Translations under genes and position numbers: made by a program
NCBI RefSeq assembly: GCF_015694705.1
Contig: NZ_JADQDR010000009.1
Location: forward strand, 183,146-247,145
Origin: Pontibacter rufus
Lineage (GTDB): Bacteria; Bacteroidota; Bacteroidia; Cytophagales; Hymenobacteraceae
Length of the DNA stretch: 64,000 bases
Direction of reading: 5' to 3'
The notes under the pieces: generated by a model
Seen by the model: the letters and a program-made list of their open reading frames with translations, nothing else
What the model was told of the DNA's origin: nothing
The model's database searches: none
In this document: positions 28,466-38,527 of the stretch, piece after piece
Numbering within the stretch: the first letter of the stretch is position 1
Layout: each line of letters starts with the position of its first letter

Positions 28466-29470
28466 TTACTTGTTAAGCTGCTCCAGCGAGTCTTCCAGGG
28501 CTTCTTCTCTACGCTTGTCCTGCTTCTTAAAAAAGCCGCGCAGCAGGAAATTGTGCTGCAGGGCTTCCATGTTCTGGTCGAGTTTTTCGGTACCGGTTTT
28601 CAGGTTTTGCATGGTGCTTTGCAACTGGTTGGCAAACTCCTGGTCATTCAGCAGCACGCCCACAGCACTGTTTTGCCCGTTAAGCTTGCCCGAGGCTTCC
28701 TGCAGGTTGTTGGCCATTTGTGTAGCCGAAGTAGTAGCCTGCTGCAGCTGCGCCACAGAAGCCTGCAACTGGTTGAAAACGGTGGTGTCTGTCAGCAGCT
28801 CGCTGGCCAGCCCGTCTTCTGTATTTAGTTTGGATGTAAAACGCGTAAGCGCATTGGAGGCCCTCACGGTATTGGCGGATGTCTGCTGCAGGCTGGCCAC
28901 CATCGAACGGAAATTATCAGCCAGCGTTGTGTCGGCCAGCAGCGCGCCTATAGTTCCTTCGCCCCGCACCAGCTGCGATGTTATCTGCTCCAGGTTCTTG
29001 GTTATCCCAACAAAGTTCTCGTTATTTTCCTGCAGCGTTTTCATGATATCGTCCGTATTCAGGCTTGGCACAGATTGCAGCATGCTGCCATCTACTACAG
29101 GCGGGGCCTGCTGTGTTCCGTCCATTATTTCGATAATCTGATTGCCGATAAGGCTCTCAGAGCTTATTTTGGCCTTTGCATCCTGGCGGATATACTTCTG
29201 AGAGCTCTCCTCAATGTCCATGATAACCTGTACCTGGGAGGTGCCATAGAACTTTATTTCTTTCACATTGCCTATTTTCACTCCCGAAAACCATACATTG
29301 TTGCCGGGCTTCAGACCTTCCACATCATCAAAAACAGTACTGATGCTGATGCTCTGAATAAACCTTTTCTGCTGGCCGCCCAGTGTCAGCACAGCGGCAA
29401 CAAATATCACTATAGCCAGGAGGATAAATATTCCTACCACAATGGCGCGTTTATTTTCTGCTGTGTTCAT
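28466..29470 (-). CDS. mlaD: MCE-domain lipid-transport protein MlaD
   Basis: 334 residues. Periplasmic substrate-binding part of an Mla/MCE phospholipid transporter. N-terminal membrane anchor RAIVVGIFILLAIVIFVAAVLTL (about 9-31), MCE domain about 38-118 (VFDDVEGLKPGNNVWFSGVKIGNV), and a long helical tail (about 150-300) rich in Gln/Ser/Leu heptads, expected to form a coiled coil. Third gene of mlaE-mlaF-mlaD; starts one base after mlaF ends. Confidence 0.93.
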   Translation of the reverse strand: MNTAENKRAIVVGIFILLAIVIFVAAVLTLGGQQKRFIQSISISTVFDDVEGLKPGNNVWFSGVKIGNVKEIKFYGTSQVQVIMDIEESSQKYIRQDAKAKISSESLIGNQIIEIMDGTQQAPPVVDGSMLQSVPSLNTDDIMKTLQENNENFVGITKNLEQITSQLVRGEGTIGALLADTTLADNFRSMVASLQQTSANTVRASNALTRFTSKLNTEDGLASELLTDTTVFNQLQASVAQLQQATTSATQMANNLQEASGKLNGQNSAVGVLLNDQEFANQLQSTMQNLKTGTEKLDQNMEALQHNFLLRGFFKKQDKRREEALEDSLEQLNK

Positions 29471-30244
29471 CTATTGTATAAAGTTGTAATTGTAAAACGA
29501 TTGTATACGCTCGTCATTGGTGTCGAACACTTCCTCAAAAGTACCCTGGCGCTGAAACTGTCCGTCCAGCAGCATGGCTATCCGGTCGCCGGTTGCGCGT
29601 GCGCAGGTCAGGTCGTGGGTGATGATGATGGATGATGTTTTAAACCTGCGTTGCACCTCGTTGATGAGCTTGTTAATTTCTATACTCGTAATTGGGTCCA
29701 GGCCGGCCGTGGGTTCATCGTAAAGCATAATCTCGGGCCGCAGAATTAAGGTGCGGGCAATACCGATACGCTTGCGCTGGCCGCCGGAAAGCTCAGAAGG
29801 CATCTGGTTAATAGTTTGCGACAGGCCCACCGCATCCAGCACCACTTCCACAATGCGGTCGATGTCTTTGCGGCTCATGTGGCGGGAGTTGCGCACCAGC
29901 GGGAATTCCAGGTTCTCGCGGATGGTCATACTATCGTAAAGCGCACTGTTCTGGAAAGAGAAGCCGATTTTGAGGCGCAAGGCCTGCAACTCTTTTGCAT
30001 TGAGTGTTTCCACCTCCTGCCCCAGCACGTTCACGCGCCCGGCATCCGGCTTCAGCAATCCAGAGATAATTTTGATCAGTACGGATTTACCGGTGCCGGA
30101 GCGGCCCAGCACCACCAGGTTTTCACCCTGATACAGATCCAGATCCACGCCCCGCAGAATGTCCAGTTCGTCAAAGGACTTCTCCAGCCCCCTGATTTCT
30201 ATGACTTTGTTGCTGTAATCTATTTTTGGTTCTTCCTTTTTCAT
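29471..30244 (-). CDS. mlaF: ABC transporter ATPase MlaF
   Basis: 257 residues. Powers lipid movement by the MlaFED complex at the inner membrane. Walker A GRSGTGKS (about 48), Q loop GFSFQNSALYD, signature LSGGQRKR (about 147), Walker B IMLYDEPTAGLD (about 170), and switch His in IIITHDL. Between mlaE and mlaD in one operon. Confidence 0.95.
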   Translation of the reverse strand: MKKEEPKIDYSNKVIEIRGLEKSFDELDILRGVDLDLYQGENLVVLGRSGTGKSVLIKIISGLLKPDAGRVNVLGQEVETLNAKELQALRLKIGFSFQNSALYDSMTIRENLEFPLVRNSRHMSRKDIDRIVEVVLDAVGLSQTINQMPSELSGGQRKRIGIARTLILRPEIMLYDEPTAGLDPITSIEINKLINEVQRRFKTSSIIITHDLTCARATGDRIAMLLDGQFQRQGTFEEVFDTNDERIQSFYNYNFIQ

Positions 30245-30246
30245 AG

Positions 30247-31026
30247 TTAAAATGCGCGGATGGCGTTGATGATCTGCATGGTCAGCAGCTCCTCAATAAA
30301 AATAAGGAACATGGCCGTTACCACCGATGAGTTAGCCGCTTTTCCCACGCCTTCTGTCCCTTTAGAAGAGTGATAACCTTTGTAACACCCTACCATGCCC
30401 ACTGTAAAACCAAAGAGGAAAGATTTTATAACCGATGCAAAAATATCCAGGAACGAAATAGCACTGAATACCTGTACAAAATACGTGGTTATACTTGTCA
30501 GCTCGTTCTGATGTACGCTCAGGTAGGCACCCATCAGGGCCACAAACATGGTGTACATCGTCAGGGCAGGTATCATCAGGGTGGTGGCTAGTACGCGGCT
30601 TACCACCAGAAACTTAAAAGGATTGGTAGCCGACACTTCCATGGCGTCAATCTGCTCCGTTACCTTCATAGAGCCCAATTCTGCGCCAATGCTGGAGCCC
30701 ACACGGCCGGCTGCGATAATGGCTGTTACCAGCGGTGCCAGCGCCCGCACAATAGCAATGGAGATAAGGGCAGGCAGCCAGGAGGTTGCGCCAAACTCGG
30801 CCAGGGAGGGACGCGACTGATTGGTGAAAACAATGCCAATGATGAAGCCCGTTAAGGAGATAAGCGGCAGCGAGCGCACGCCTACCTCGTAGCACTGGGC
30901 CAGGATTTCTTTTGCTTCGTAGGGGGGTAGGAAAACTTCCTTAAAAAAGCGGCCAATGAAAATATAGATTCTGTAGAGTTCAAGAAAAACACGGTCCAGC
31001 CTCCTTGTCGTTACATATTTACGCAT
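30247..31026 (-). CDS. mlaE: ABC transporter permease MlaE
   Basis: 259 residues. Inner-membrane permease of the Mla lipid transporter. Five hydrophobic stretches; MlaE core LISLTGFIIGIVFTNQ, AAGRVGSSIGAELGSMKVTEQIDAM (the conserved elbow) and GFTVGMVGCYKGY are visible. First gene of the operon; no clear TAnnTTTG box was found upstream. Confidence 0.94.
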   Translation of the reverse strand: MRKYVTTRRLDRVFLELYRIYIFIGRFFKEVFLPPYEAKEILAQCYEVGVRSLPLISLTGFIIGIVFTNQSRPSLAEFGATSWLPALISIAIVRALAPLVTAIIAAGRVGSSIGAELGSMKVTEQIDAMEVSATNPFKFLVVSRVLATTLMIPALTMYTMFVALMGAYLSVHQNELTSITTYFVQVFSAISFLDIFASVIKSFLFGFTVGMVGCYKGYHSSKGTEGVGKAANSSVVTAMFLIFIEELLTMQIINAIRAF

Positions 31027-31275
31027 CAGGTAAAGTCAAATTTTATAGATCAAAGCGCTACTCGCCATTTGGTACATCGGGTTTCGGCCGTAAAGTTATA
31101 GCTAATTTGGTATTCGGGGTAATTTTTGAGTAAATAGATGCAATTGCATACGCAGTCACCGCAGATTAGATTACGTACGGAATGCAAGCTGTTTTATTTG
31201 GTATATGAATTCACAAAAGGCTGCACTTACACAAGCTGGTTTATACCATACTGATTTATAGCTGATTAAAATGTG

Positions 31276-31893
31276 ATGAAAGAAGCAATTATCTACGATT
31301 TGGATAACACCATTTATGCCGTCCCTTTGATAGGAGAGCAGTTGTTTGCCTCCCTTTTTAGATTGATAGCAGCCAGCGGACAGCACCAGTCTGATATGGA
31401 TGTTATAAAAGCTGATATCATGCGCAAACCCTTTCAGATGGTTGCTGCGCATCATCAGTTTAGCCATGAGCTTACACAAAAGGGAATCAACCTGCTGAAT
31501 GACCTGACATACAGCGGCCCCATAAAATATTTCAGCGATTATGCGGAAACAGGGCTCTTGCCCGGCGAACGTTTCCTGGTAACCACAGGATTCAGGAAGT
31601 TACAACTAAGTAAAATCAGGGGGATGGGCATCGAAAAGGACTTCAAAGAAATTCACATAGTTGATCCGATGACCTCCGCAAAAACAAAGAAGGATGTTTT
31701 TGCGGATATTATGGAAAGAAACGGCTATACACCTGCCGAAATGCTGGTGGTTGGCGATGATCCTGAATCTGAAATAAAAGCAGCGCGGGAGTTGGGTATT
31801 GATACGGCTTTATATGATAAGTATAACCTGCATGCGCAAACCGAAGCAACCTATAGAATTTCAGACTTTAAAGAACTGGGTAAGCTGCTTTAA
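31276..31893 (+). CDS. HAD-superfamily hydrolase
   Basis: 205 residues. Rossmann-fold phosphatase. Nucleophile motif YDLDNTIY (about 8-15), motif II TTGFRKLQ (about 97-104), motif III Lys near KTKKD and motif IV GDDPESEIKAARELGID (about 157-173). Substrate unknown. ATG 31276 follows a GTG at 31273; the former is preferred. Stands alone between the mla operon and ruvC. Confidence 0.85.
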   Translation: MKEAIIYDLDNTIYAVPLIGEQLFASLFRLIAASGQHQSDMDVIKADIMRKPFQMVAAHHQFSHELTQKGINLLNDLTYSGPIKYFSDYAETGLLPGERFLVTTGFRKLQLSKIRGMGIEKDFKEIHIVDPMTSAKTKKDVFADIMERNGYTPAEMLVVGDDPESEIKAARELGIDTALYDKYNLHAQTEATYRISDFKELGKLL

Positions 31894-31992
31894 AGAAGCT
31901 GTTTAAAGCCTCCAGACAGGTAAGTTACTTTATGCTGAACCAGAGAAGTATGCTGCGACCTGCCGGATCACGCAAATTTGTTAAACTGAAAT

Positions 31993-32562
31993 TTATTGTG
32001 CCAGCCTGTCCGGGTTATCCGCCAGAAAACCTTTCCACGATTTGCCACCCTGCTTGGCGTTGTTACCTTTCTGGTAATGGTGGCAAAGCGCTACGCCCAA
32101 TGCGTCGGTGGCATCCAGCAGTTTGGGCGCTTCCTGTATCTTCAGAATCTGTACCAGCATACTGGCTACCTGCTCTTTGGAGGCATTGCCGTTGCCGGTG
32201 ATAGACTGCTTGATCTTTTTGGGCGCATACTCCACGTAAGGGATGTCGCGGGAGAGAGCGGCGGCAATGGCCACGCCCTGGGCCCGCCCCAGCTTCAGCA
32301 TACTTTGCACGTTAACGCCAAAAAAAGGAGATTCGATAGCCAATTCGTCGGGCAGGTACTCGTCGATGAGCTGTATCATGCGGTCAAAGATTTTCTTTAA
32401 CTTGATGGCGTGATTGCTGTAGCTCTTCAGGTTTATAACGCCATACTGCACCACCTGCACTTTAGAGCCGGTAACTTCAATCAAACCATAGCCCATTATT
32501 TGGGTTCCTGGGTCGATGCCAAGTATAAATTTGTGGGGCGGGGGTACAGCAGCGTAAATCAT
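31993..32562 (-). CDS. ruvC: Holliday junction resolvase RuvC
   Basis: 189 residues. Dimeric endonuclease that cuts four-way junctions. Catalytic acids seen in [22 protein letters not shown] and [13 protein letters not shown]. The ATG at 32562 ([15 protein letters not shown]) is chosen; another at 32580 adds six residues. The neighbours are unrelated glycosyltransferase and HAD genes. Confidence 0.95.
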   Translation of the reverse strand: MIYAAVPPPHKFILGIDPGTQIMGYGLIEVTGSKVQVVQYGVINLKSYSNHAIKLKKIFDRMIQLIDEYLPDELAIESPFFGVNVQSMLKLGRAQGVAIAAALSRDIPYVEYAPKKIKQSITGNGNASKEQVASMLVQILKIQEAPKLLDATDALGVALCHHYQKGNNAKQGGKSWKGFLADNPDRLAQ

Positions 32563-32600
32563 AGAGGCGCAAATTAGCATTATTCGTGCGGGCTAAAAAG

Positions 32601-32608
32601 TATATTTG
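32601..32608 (+). promoter_or_regulatory. Putative -7 box before the glycosyltransferase gene
   Basis: TATATTTG in the divergent gap between ruvC and the glycosyltransferase; exact TAnnTTTG match, no good -33 box. Confidence 0.4.
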
Positions 32609-32777
32609 CAGAGATAATCTTTTTATAAGTTTCTTTGCCGGGTATTTGCCTGCCGCTGTATCGCGCCGCCTCCATCCTGACCATGATCTCACAATACGCT
32701 AAGCCGGATAAGTTTTTTCAATTAAGAGCGCTGCTGTTGCTGAACGCTGCTCCATATTCCATTTGCAGGGGTGTTTT

Positions 32778-33917
32778 ATGCTGATATTGTTTCTGCTGTT
32801 ATTATCGCTCGCTGCCTATGGCTGGCTGATTCTGCGCTGCAGGCAAGCCTGGAAAAAAATACCGTCCACAGATACGCCCGCCGGCTTTCGTCCAGCTACA
32901 GCCATTTCTGTTATCATTCCTGTTCGCAACGAAGCCGCAAATATGCTGCCTTTGCTGCAGGACCTGGCGACGCAGGTATACCCGCAGCAGTTACTGGAAG
33001 TACTCATAATAGATGACCATTCTGAGGACGGAACTGCGGAGCTGGTGGAGGAATTTATACTTAGCGCCGGCATGGTCATAAAAAGTATAAGGTTGAATAG
33101 TTATGTTAAATTGTATGGTAAAAAAGCTGCTGTCGCAAAAGGGGTGGAGCTGGCGCAGGGTGAACTGCTGGTATTTACCGACGGCGACTGCCGCGTGGGC
33201 CCGGAATGGCTGCGGCAGTTCGCTTACCTGTACCAGACACAGCAGCCATACTTCATCAGCGGGCCGGTTTGTTTTCACCATACCTATACTTTGTTCGAGC
33301 GGATGCAACTGGTGGAGTTTGCTGCCCTGATAGGCGTGGGCGGCGCTTCCATCCGGCTTCAGAAACCGAACATGTGCAACGGCGCGAACCTGGCCTATAC
33401 CAAAGCAATATTTGAAGCGGCCGGCGGCTTTTCCGGCAACGAAAGTATAGCCAGCGGCGACGACGAATTTCTGCTTCACAAGGTCAGCAAACTATATCCG
33501 GGCAAAATAGCTTTCCTGAAAAATAATAAAGCAATAGTTTATACTTGCGCCCGTAAATCGCTGGCTTCCTTTTTGTCGCAGCGGGTGCGGTGGGCCAGTA
33601 AATGGAAAGCTTATCAAAGTATAAATGTGCAGGTAATGGCGGCGGTTGTGTTTGTGGTTAACCTGCTGCTGTTTGCTGCTGTGGTGCTGTTGTGGCTGGG
33701 CCGCTTGCCACTACTCTGGTTTATTGCGGCCTATGTTGCCAAGTTTGCAATAGATTTTATATTTTTAGAGCGTATACTTACCTTCCTGGGCAGGCGGCGC
33801 TATCTTTGGTACATGCTGCCGCTGCAGTGCGTATACATTCCGTACGTAATCTGTACAGCAGTTGCAGGCCTGGCGGGCCGTTACCGCTGGAAAGGAAGAA
33901 TCATCCGAACCCCATGA
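32778..33917 (+). CDS. Family 2 glycosyltransferase, membrane-bound
   Basis: 379 residues. Processive-type GT2 of the inner membrane. One N-terminal membrane helix (1-20), catalytic domain about 40-270 with IIPVRNE, LIIDDHSEDGT, FTDGDCRVGP, SGDDEFLL and QRVRWASKWK (the QxxRW motif), then about three C-terminal helices. Product unknown; the family builds surface polysaccharides or glycolipids. ATG 32778 is preferred to TTG 32763. Its stop overlaps the next start (ATGA). Confidence 0.88.
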   Translation: MLILFLLLLSLAAYGWLILRCRQAWKKIPSTDTPAGFRPATAISVIIPVRNEAANMLPLLQDLATQVYPQQLLEVLIIDDHSEDGTAELVEEFILSAGMVIKSIRLNSYVKLYGKKAAVAKGVELAQGELLVFTDGDCRVGPEWLRQFAYLYQTQQPYFISGPVCFHHTYTLFERMQLVEFAALIGVGGASIRLQKPNMCNGANLAYTKAIFEAAGGFSGNESIASGDDEFLLHKVSKLYPGKIAFLKNNKAIVYTCARKSLASFLSQRVRWASKWKAYQSINVQVMAAVVFVVNLLLFAAVVLLWLGRLPLLWFIAAYVAKFAIDFIFLERILTFLGRRRYLWYMLPLQCVYIPYVICTAVAGLAGRYRWKGRIIRTP

Positions 33918-34171
33918 GCGAAAACGAATTCGATATTCTGGACGAGCTATACTTCGTTACATCATACCCTGACCTGAAAAGTACGCTTTCTTTAAGCGAT
34001 GAGGAAATCTGCGCGGCCCTACAATCCCTGATCCGGAAGGGCTATGTTAAAATCCTGTACCCGGACCAGGATACTGAACATGCCTATGTAGAGGCGGATT
34101 TTGGCAGGCAATGCCGGGAATATTATTTCCTGGCAACCAAGGCCGGCCTTATGGTGCACAATTCTCTTTAA
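33914..34171 (+). CDS. Small winged-helix-like protein coupled to the glycosyltransferase
   Basis: 85 residues, MSENEFDILDELYFVTSYPDL..., acidic. The pattern SLSDEEICAALQSLIRKGYVKIL (about 27-50) followed by a short beta-hairpin looks like a winged helix without an obvious DNA-binding charge pattern. Function unknown. The start codon overlaps the stop of the glycosyltransferase, so the two are translated together, which suggests a shared job. Confidence 0.75.
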   Translation: MSENEFDILDELYFVTSYPDLKSTLSLSDEEICAALQSLIRKGYVKILYPDQDTEHAYVEADFGRQCREYYFLATKAGLMVHNSL

Positions 34172-34454
34172 ATGGCAACGGGGCCCGTGTCTTCATCCAA
34201 TGCCGCATCATGCTGTTGTAGCAAGGCTTTTGGTTAGGCGGTCAGGTAAAAGCAAACTTGCAGGAGCTGCTACATAATAGCTTGATGATTGGTACATTAT
34301 CACATTAACAGATGAGCATATTTCTTAATTGATGTCAGGGCTGTGCTTTTTTTAGTATTTTTACCGAGCATTGGCATCCGTATACCGCTGCTGGCCTTTA
34401 ACCCGCCGGGCAATGGCCTCCGTGATGCTTACGATCATAAAATCCCGATTTCGA

Positions 34455-35678
34455 ATGCCTGATATCATTGTACCCAACATGCAGCAGGAGCTTAACCTGA
34501 AGAAACTGGAATTAACGGCCCTGCTGGAAATAACCCGCGCCATCAACGACAACCTGCCTGAGGCGGCGCTGTACAAAATTTACAGGTTCACACTGCTGGC
34601 GCAACTCCATATCAGCCGTCTCTCGCTCTTTGTGAACGATGAAGGCTGGGATTGTAAGGCATCTTACGGCACGGATCAGGATTTTTCAAAACAGCAGCTT
34701 CCGGATTCGATAAAAAACATCACTGAGATTACGTATACTTCTGAGCTAAGCGTGGGTAAAAAATGGCTGGCTTTTGAGATCGTGATTCCTATTCTGCACA
34801 ACGGCAAAGTGCTGGCTTTTGTAATGATAGGCAAAATGCAGCCTCACTATCACAATACCGATGCGCTGGATTTTGTGCAGACGGTAAGTAACATCATGCT
34901 GGTAGCCATCGAAAACCACAAAATGGCGCGGCAACGGCTGGCACAGGAGTCTATCCGGCGTGAAATTGAGATTGCGCGCGAGGTGCAGGCCATGCTGTTC
35001 CCCAAGAGCCTGCCCAACGACAGCGACGTAGCCATACATGCCAGTTACATACCACATTCTTCAATCGGCGGCGACTACTACGATTTTGTAGAGATAGATG
35101 CGGATCAGTTTCTGTTTTGCGTGGCCGATGTGTCGGGAAAAGGCGTACCGGCTTCCCTGCTGATGTCGAACTTCCAGGCAGGACTGCGCACCATCCTGCG
35201 CCAGACCTCAGACCTGAAAACCGTTGTTACGGAACTCAATTACCTCATTTACCGCAATGCCATTGCCGAAAAATTTATTACAACCTTTATCGCCGTCTAT
35301 AACCGGAAGACCCGCGAACTGACCTACGTAAATGCCGGGCACAACGCACCGATTCTGTTGCACGGCAACCATGTGCATGAGTTGTTGCACGATGGCTGCA
35401 CCATGCTGGGCGTTTTTGATGAGCTGCCGTTTCTGTCCGTTATTAAAGTGTCTATCCCCCATAATTCGGTGCTGCTGTGCTATACCGATGGGCTGACAGA
35501 AGTGTTTGATGCGAACGAAGCGGAGTTTGGCATTGAAGGCACCATTAAGTTCATGCAGCGCAACCGTTTTCTGAGTTCCAGGATGCTGCACCTGCAATTG
35601 CTCCACGAAATAAATCTCTACAACGAAGAAGCCTCTTTTAACGACGATATCACGCTGCTCTCCTGCCGGTTTAAATAG
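34455..35678 (+). CDS. GAF-like/SpoIIE (PP2C-type) serine phosphatase
   Basis: 407 residues from MPDIIVPN. The first 190 residues form a GAF-like sensor region; then a linker helix (REIEIAREVQAMLFPKSLP) and a PP2C_SIG domain (about 215-405) with GGDYYDFVEI, FCVADVSGKGVPASLLMSNFQA and YTDGLTEVFDANEAEFG, which carry the metal-binding aspartates. RsbU-type proteins of this plan dephosphorylate anti-anti-sigma factors; no partner is next door. A longer frame to TTG 34371 is unlikely. Confidence 0.88.
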   Translation: MPDIIVPNMQQELNLKKLELTALLEITRAINDNLPEAALYKIYRFTLLAQLHISRLSLFVNDEGWDCKASYGTDQDFSKQQLPDSIKNITEITYTSELSVGKKWLAFEIVIPILHNGKVLAFVMIGKMQPHYHNTDALDFVQTVSNIMLVAIENHKMARQRLAQESIRREIEIAREVQAMLFPKSLPNDSDVAIHASYIPHSSIGGDYYDFVEIDADQFLFCVADVSGKGVPASLLMSNFQAGLRTILRQTSDLKTVVTELNYLIYRNAIAEKFITTFIAVYNRKTRELTYVNAGHNAPILLHGNHVHELLHDGCTMLGVFDELPFLSVIKVSIPHNSVLLCYTDGLTEVFDANEAEFGIEGTIKFMQRNRFLSSRMLHLQLLHEINLYNEEASFNDDITLLSCRFK

Positions 35679-35811
35679 TTTTAAATCTGTAGATTTGAAG
35701 ATGTGTAAATTTGAAAATGTTAAAGTATAGCTGCGCTACGTATGTTTTGAAGTGGTGATTCCATCTTCTGAGTTTTAAATCTTCAAGGTTCCAAATCTTC
35801 CAACTACCCCT
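35679..35811 (+). repeat. Intergenic with degenerate inverted AT repeats
   Basis: ATTTGAAGATGTGTAAATTTG (in the first 40 bases) is answered by AAATCTTCAAGGTTCCAAATC near the end, forming degenerate repeats of GATTTGAAGAT type, common between genes in this phylum. Confidence 0.4.
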
Positions 35812-36444
35812 TTGCTGCGCCTTTACAAAACCCCGACACTGCTGAAAAAGCTAATGCCCGGCTATACCTGGAGCCGGCAAGCCAGGGGAAAAAGCTTATA
35901 CCTGACTTTCGACGATGGCCCGATTCCGGAAGTAACGCCCTGGGTACTGGAACAGCTGGCGAAGTTTGAGGCAAAAGCTACCTTCTTCTGTGTAGGCGAT
36001 AACCTGGTAAAACATCCGGAAGTAGCCAGGCAGGTGCTCATGCAAGGACATGTGCTGGCAAATCATACTTATAACCACCTGAAAGGCTGGCGGACGCCGC
36101 TGCAGGACTACCTGCAAAATGTGGCGGCTTGCCAGGCAGCACTCGACAAGTTGCAACCAGCGCGGAGCCCCCAGCTTTTCAGGCCACCTTACGGCCGTAT
36201 CAGCAGCCGGCAGGCAGCGCAGCTAAGGGGCAAGTATGAACTGGTGATGTGGGATGTGCTCACCAACGACTACGACAACACGTTGCCTTCCGAAAAGTGC
36301 CTGCAAAACACGCTGCAACACACCCAAAGCGGCAGCATCATCGTATTTCACGATAGCCTGAAAGCAAAGCGCAATATGATGTATGCCTTGCCGCGTTTTC
36401 TGGATCACTTTTGCGGGCTCGGTTACAGCTTTAAAACCCTATGA
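35812..36444 (+). CDS. NodB-type polysaccharide deacetylase
   Basis: 210 residues. Metal-dependent removal of acetyl groups from N-acetylated glycans such as peptidoglycan or chitin-like polymers. Motifs: TFDDGPIP (about 32), HTYNH (about 85-89), RPPYGR (about 123), WDVLTNDYD (about 143) and IIVFHDS (about 167). TTG start: no ATG precedes the conserved N-terminus MLRLYKTP. Stop overlaps the following glycosyltransferase start. Confidence 0.9.
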   Translation: MLRLYKTPTLLKKLMPGYTWSRQARGKSLYLTFDDGPIPEVTPWVLEQLAKFEAKATFFCVGDNLVKHPEVARQVLMQGHVLANHTYNHLKGWRTPLQDYLQNVAACQAALDKLQPARSPQLFRPPYGRISSRQAAQLRGKYELVMWDVLTNDYDNTLPSEKCLQNTLQHTQSGSIIVFHDSLKAKRNMMYALPRFLDHFCGLGYSFKTL

Positions 36445-37532
36445 TTGTATCGGTTGCCTATTTTATACTTTACTTTCTGCTTTTTCTGGCCCTGTTTTGG
36501 TTGCTGCTGTTCAACCGCAGGCGCTATACTTCGCATCCGGAATATCAGCCCCGTATCAGCATCCTCATTGCTGCCAGAAATGAAGAACATACAATTATCA
36601 GGTGCTTAGAGGCCATAAGCAAGCTGCACTATCCTCCGGAAAAAGTTGAAGTATTGATTGGCGACGATGCCTCTACCGATGCTACACGTGGTGTAGTGGA
36701 GGCTTATATCCACGACAGGCCCCTTTATTCCTGTATTCCTGTTACACATACCCTCGGCAAAGCGCGGGGCAAGGCCAACGTGCTGGCACAACTCGCTAAA
36801 CTCGCTTCCACCGATTACTTTTTTTATACCGATGCGGACATTGCCGTACCACCGCAGTGGGTGCAGGCCATGCTGACAGAACTGAAGGAAGGAGTTGGCG
36901 TAGTTACCGGCATCACCACCACGGTAGGCAGCGGAGTTTTTGACCGGCTGCAAACACTGGACTGGCTTTATGCGCTGGGGCTGATGCAGGTGGTGTCGGA
37001 TCTGGGGCTGCCGGTTACGGCCATGGGCAACAACATGCTGCTGCGGCGGCAGGCTTATGAGCAGGTGGGAGGCTTCGAAAGTATAGATTTCTCGATTACG
37101 GAGGATATCGCCATTTTTAACAAGGTGCTTGCACAGGGTTGGAATTTCCGTAACATCTACGATCAGGATGTCTTGGCGCTGTCTACACCGGCCGGTTCCT
37201 TTGCCGGCTTTCTGCACCAGCGCCTGCGCTGGATGCGAGGGTCAATGCACCTGCCTTTTTACATGGCAGCCATTTTTATACTCCATGGGGCTTATTATCC
37301 GGTGCTGCTGCCTTTTTTTCTGTATACTTCCGTAGGCACAGCGCTTATTATTTTGGGGGCAAAGCTGCTTTTGCAGAGCATCTTTGCGGCCGTTTGCCTG
37401 CGGCGGCTGGGCCGCAGCGCTCCCTGGTGGCTCTACATTTTATTTGAGTTATACCTGGTGGTGTCCTCTGTTATACTTATCATATTTTTCTTCCTGCCAA
37501 TAAAAGTCATCTGGAAAGGACGCAGGTATTGA
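36441..37532 (+). CDS. Family 2 glycosyltransferase
   Basis: 363 residues. N-terminal membrane helix, GT2 domain with ILIAARNEE, LIGDDASTDAT, YTDADIAVPP, SITEDIAIF and QRLRWMRGS, and two or three C-terminal helices. Coupled by an ATGA overlap to the deacetylase, so the pair probably makes and trims one surface glycan. Confidence 0.9.
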   Translation: MIVSVAYFILYFLLFLALFWLLLFNRRRYTSHPEYQPRISILIAARNEEHTIIRCLEAISKLHYPPEKVEVLIGDDASTDATRGVVEAYIHDRPLYSCIPVTHTLGKARGKANVLAQLAKLASTDYFFYTDADIAVPPQWVQAMLTELKEGVGVVTGITTTVGSGVFDRLQTLDWLYALGLMQVVSDLGLPVTAMGNNMLLRRQAYEQVGGFESIDFSITEDIAIFNKVLAQGWNFRNIYDQDVLALSTPAGSFAGFLHQRLRWMRGSMHLPFYMAAIFILHGAYYPVLLPFFLYTSVGTALIILGAKLLLQSIFAAVCLRRLGRSAPWWLYILFELYLVVSSVILIIFFFLPIKVIWKGRRY

Positions 37533-37757
37533 AAGCGTTAGAAAGGTAAAGAGCTGCTTTGGTATCTTCTCACAAAAAAGTCATTATCTGTTAGCAGAAA
37601 TTCTATCGGTATACTGAAAAACTTTCCGGCTATACCTGAAATTATCGCCGTAAAACAGCCTGCAGCCATATAACCATTAAGCGATTAAACAATTTATCCA
37701 TAATTTGCAGCGCAGAAAGCGGTTCTTCCTGCTTGAGCTTTGCAAAATAATTATCCT

Positions 37758-38525
37758 ATGAAATTCATTGATTCACACGCCCATATTTATTCCGAAGAAT
37801 TTGACCAGGACAGAGCCGCGGCCATAGACGATGCGGCCGCAGCGGGTGTGGCTCAGATTTACATGCCCAACATCGACCATACCTCTATTGATGCCATGCT
37901 GGAGGCGGAGGCAAAATATCCACAGCAATGTATTCCCATGATGGGACTGCATCCGACTTCGGTGGCAAAGGATTTTGAACGCGAATTATACCTGGTGGAG
38001 GAGTGGCTGGATAAACGTGCCTTTGCAGCCGTAGGCGAGTGCGGAATTGATTTGTACTGGGATAAAACTTTCCTGACTGAACAGCAGGAGGCCCTGAAAG
38101 TGCAGCTGGCGCTTGCCAAAAAGCACCACTTACCGGTCGTGCTGCACACCCGCGATTCATTTGATGAAACCTATGCACTTGTCGCCGCGGCACAGGACGG
38201 ATCGCTGCGGGGCATTTTCCATTGTTTCTCCGGCTCTGTGGAGCAGGCCGCTAAGGTGAAGGAGCTTGGTTTTTTGATGGGCATCGGCGGGGTCTCTACC
38301 TTTAAAAACGGTGGTATGGACAAAGTGCTGCCCTCCCTGCAACTGGCTGATGTGGTGCTGGAAACGGATTGCCCCTACCTGGCGCCCGTGCCGCACCGGG
38401 GTAAACGCAACCAGCCTGCCTACCTGCCGCTGGTGGCGGAACGGGTGGCGGCGCTGATGAATAAACCTGTGGAGGAAGTAGCTGCGCAGACCAGCGCTAA
38501 TGCCCTGAACCTTTTTGCCAAATAG
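37758..38525 (+). CDS. tatD: TatD family metal-dependent DNase
   Basis: 255 residues. TIM-barrel hydrolase; family members have 3'-5' exonuclease activity. Metal ligands visible: DSHAHIY, GECGIDLYWDKT, LHTRDSFDE, FHCFSG and ETDCPYLAP. ATG 37758 (MKFIDSHAH) is used, not TTG 37740. Two bases before the asparaginase gene, so cotranscribed. Confidence 0.94.
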   Translation: MKFIDSHAHIYSEEFDQDRAAAIDDAAAAGVAQIYMPNIDHTSIDAMLEAEAKYPQQCIPMMGLHPTSVAKDFERELYLVEEWLDKRAFAAVGECGIDLYWDKTFLTEQQEALKVQLALAKKHHLPVVLHTRDSFDETYALVAAAQDGSLRGIFHCFSGSVEQAAKVKELGFLMGIGGVSTFKNGGMDKVLPSLQLADVVLETDCPYLAPVPHRGKRNQPAYLPLVAERVAALMNKPVEEVAAQTSANALNLFAK

Positions 38526-38527
38526 CC

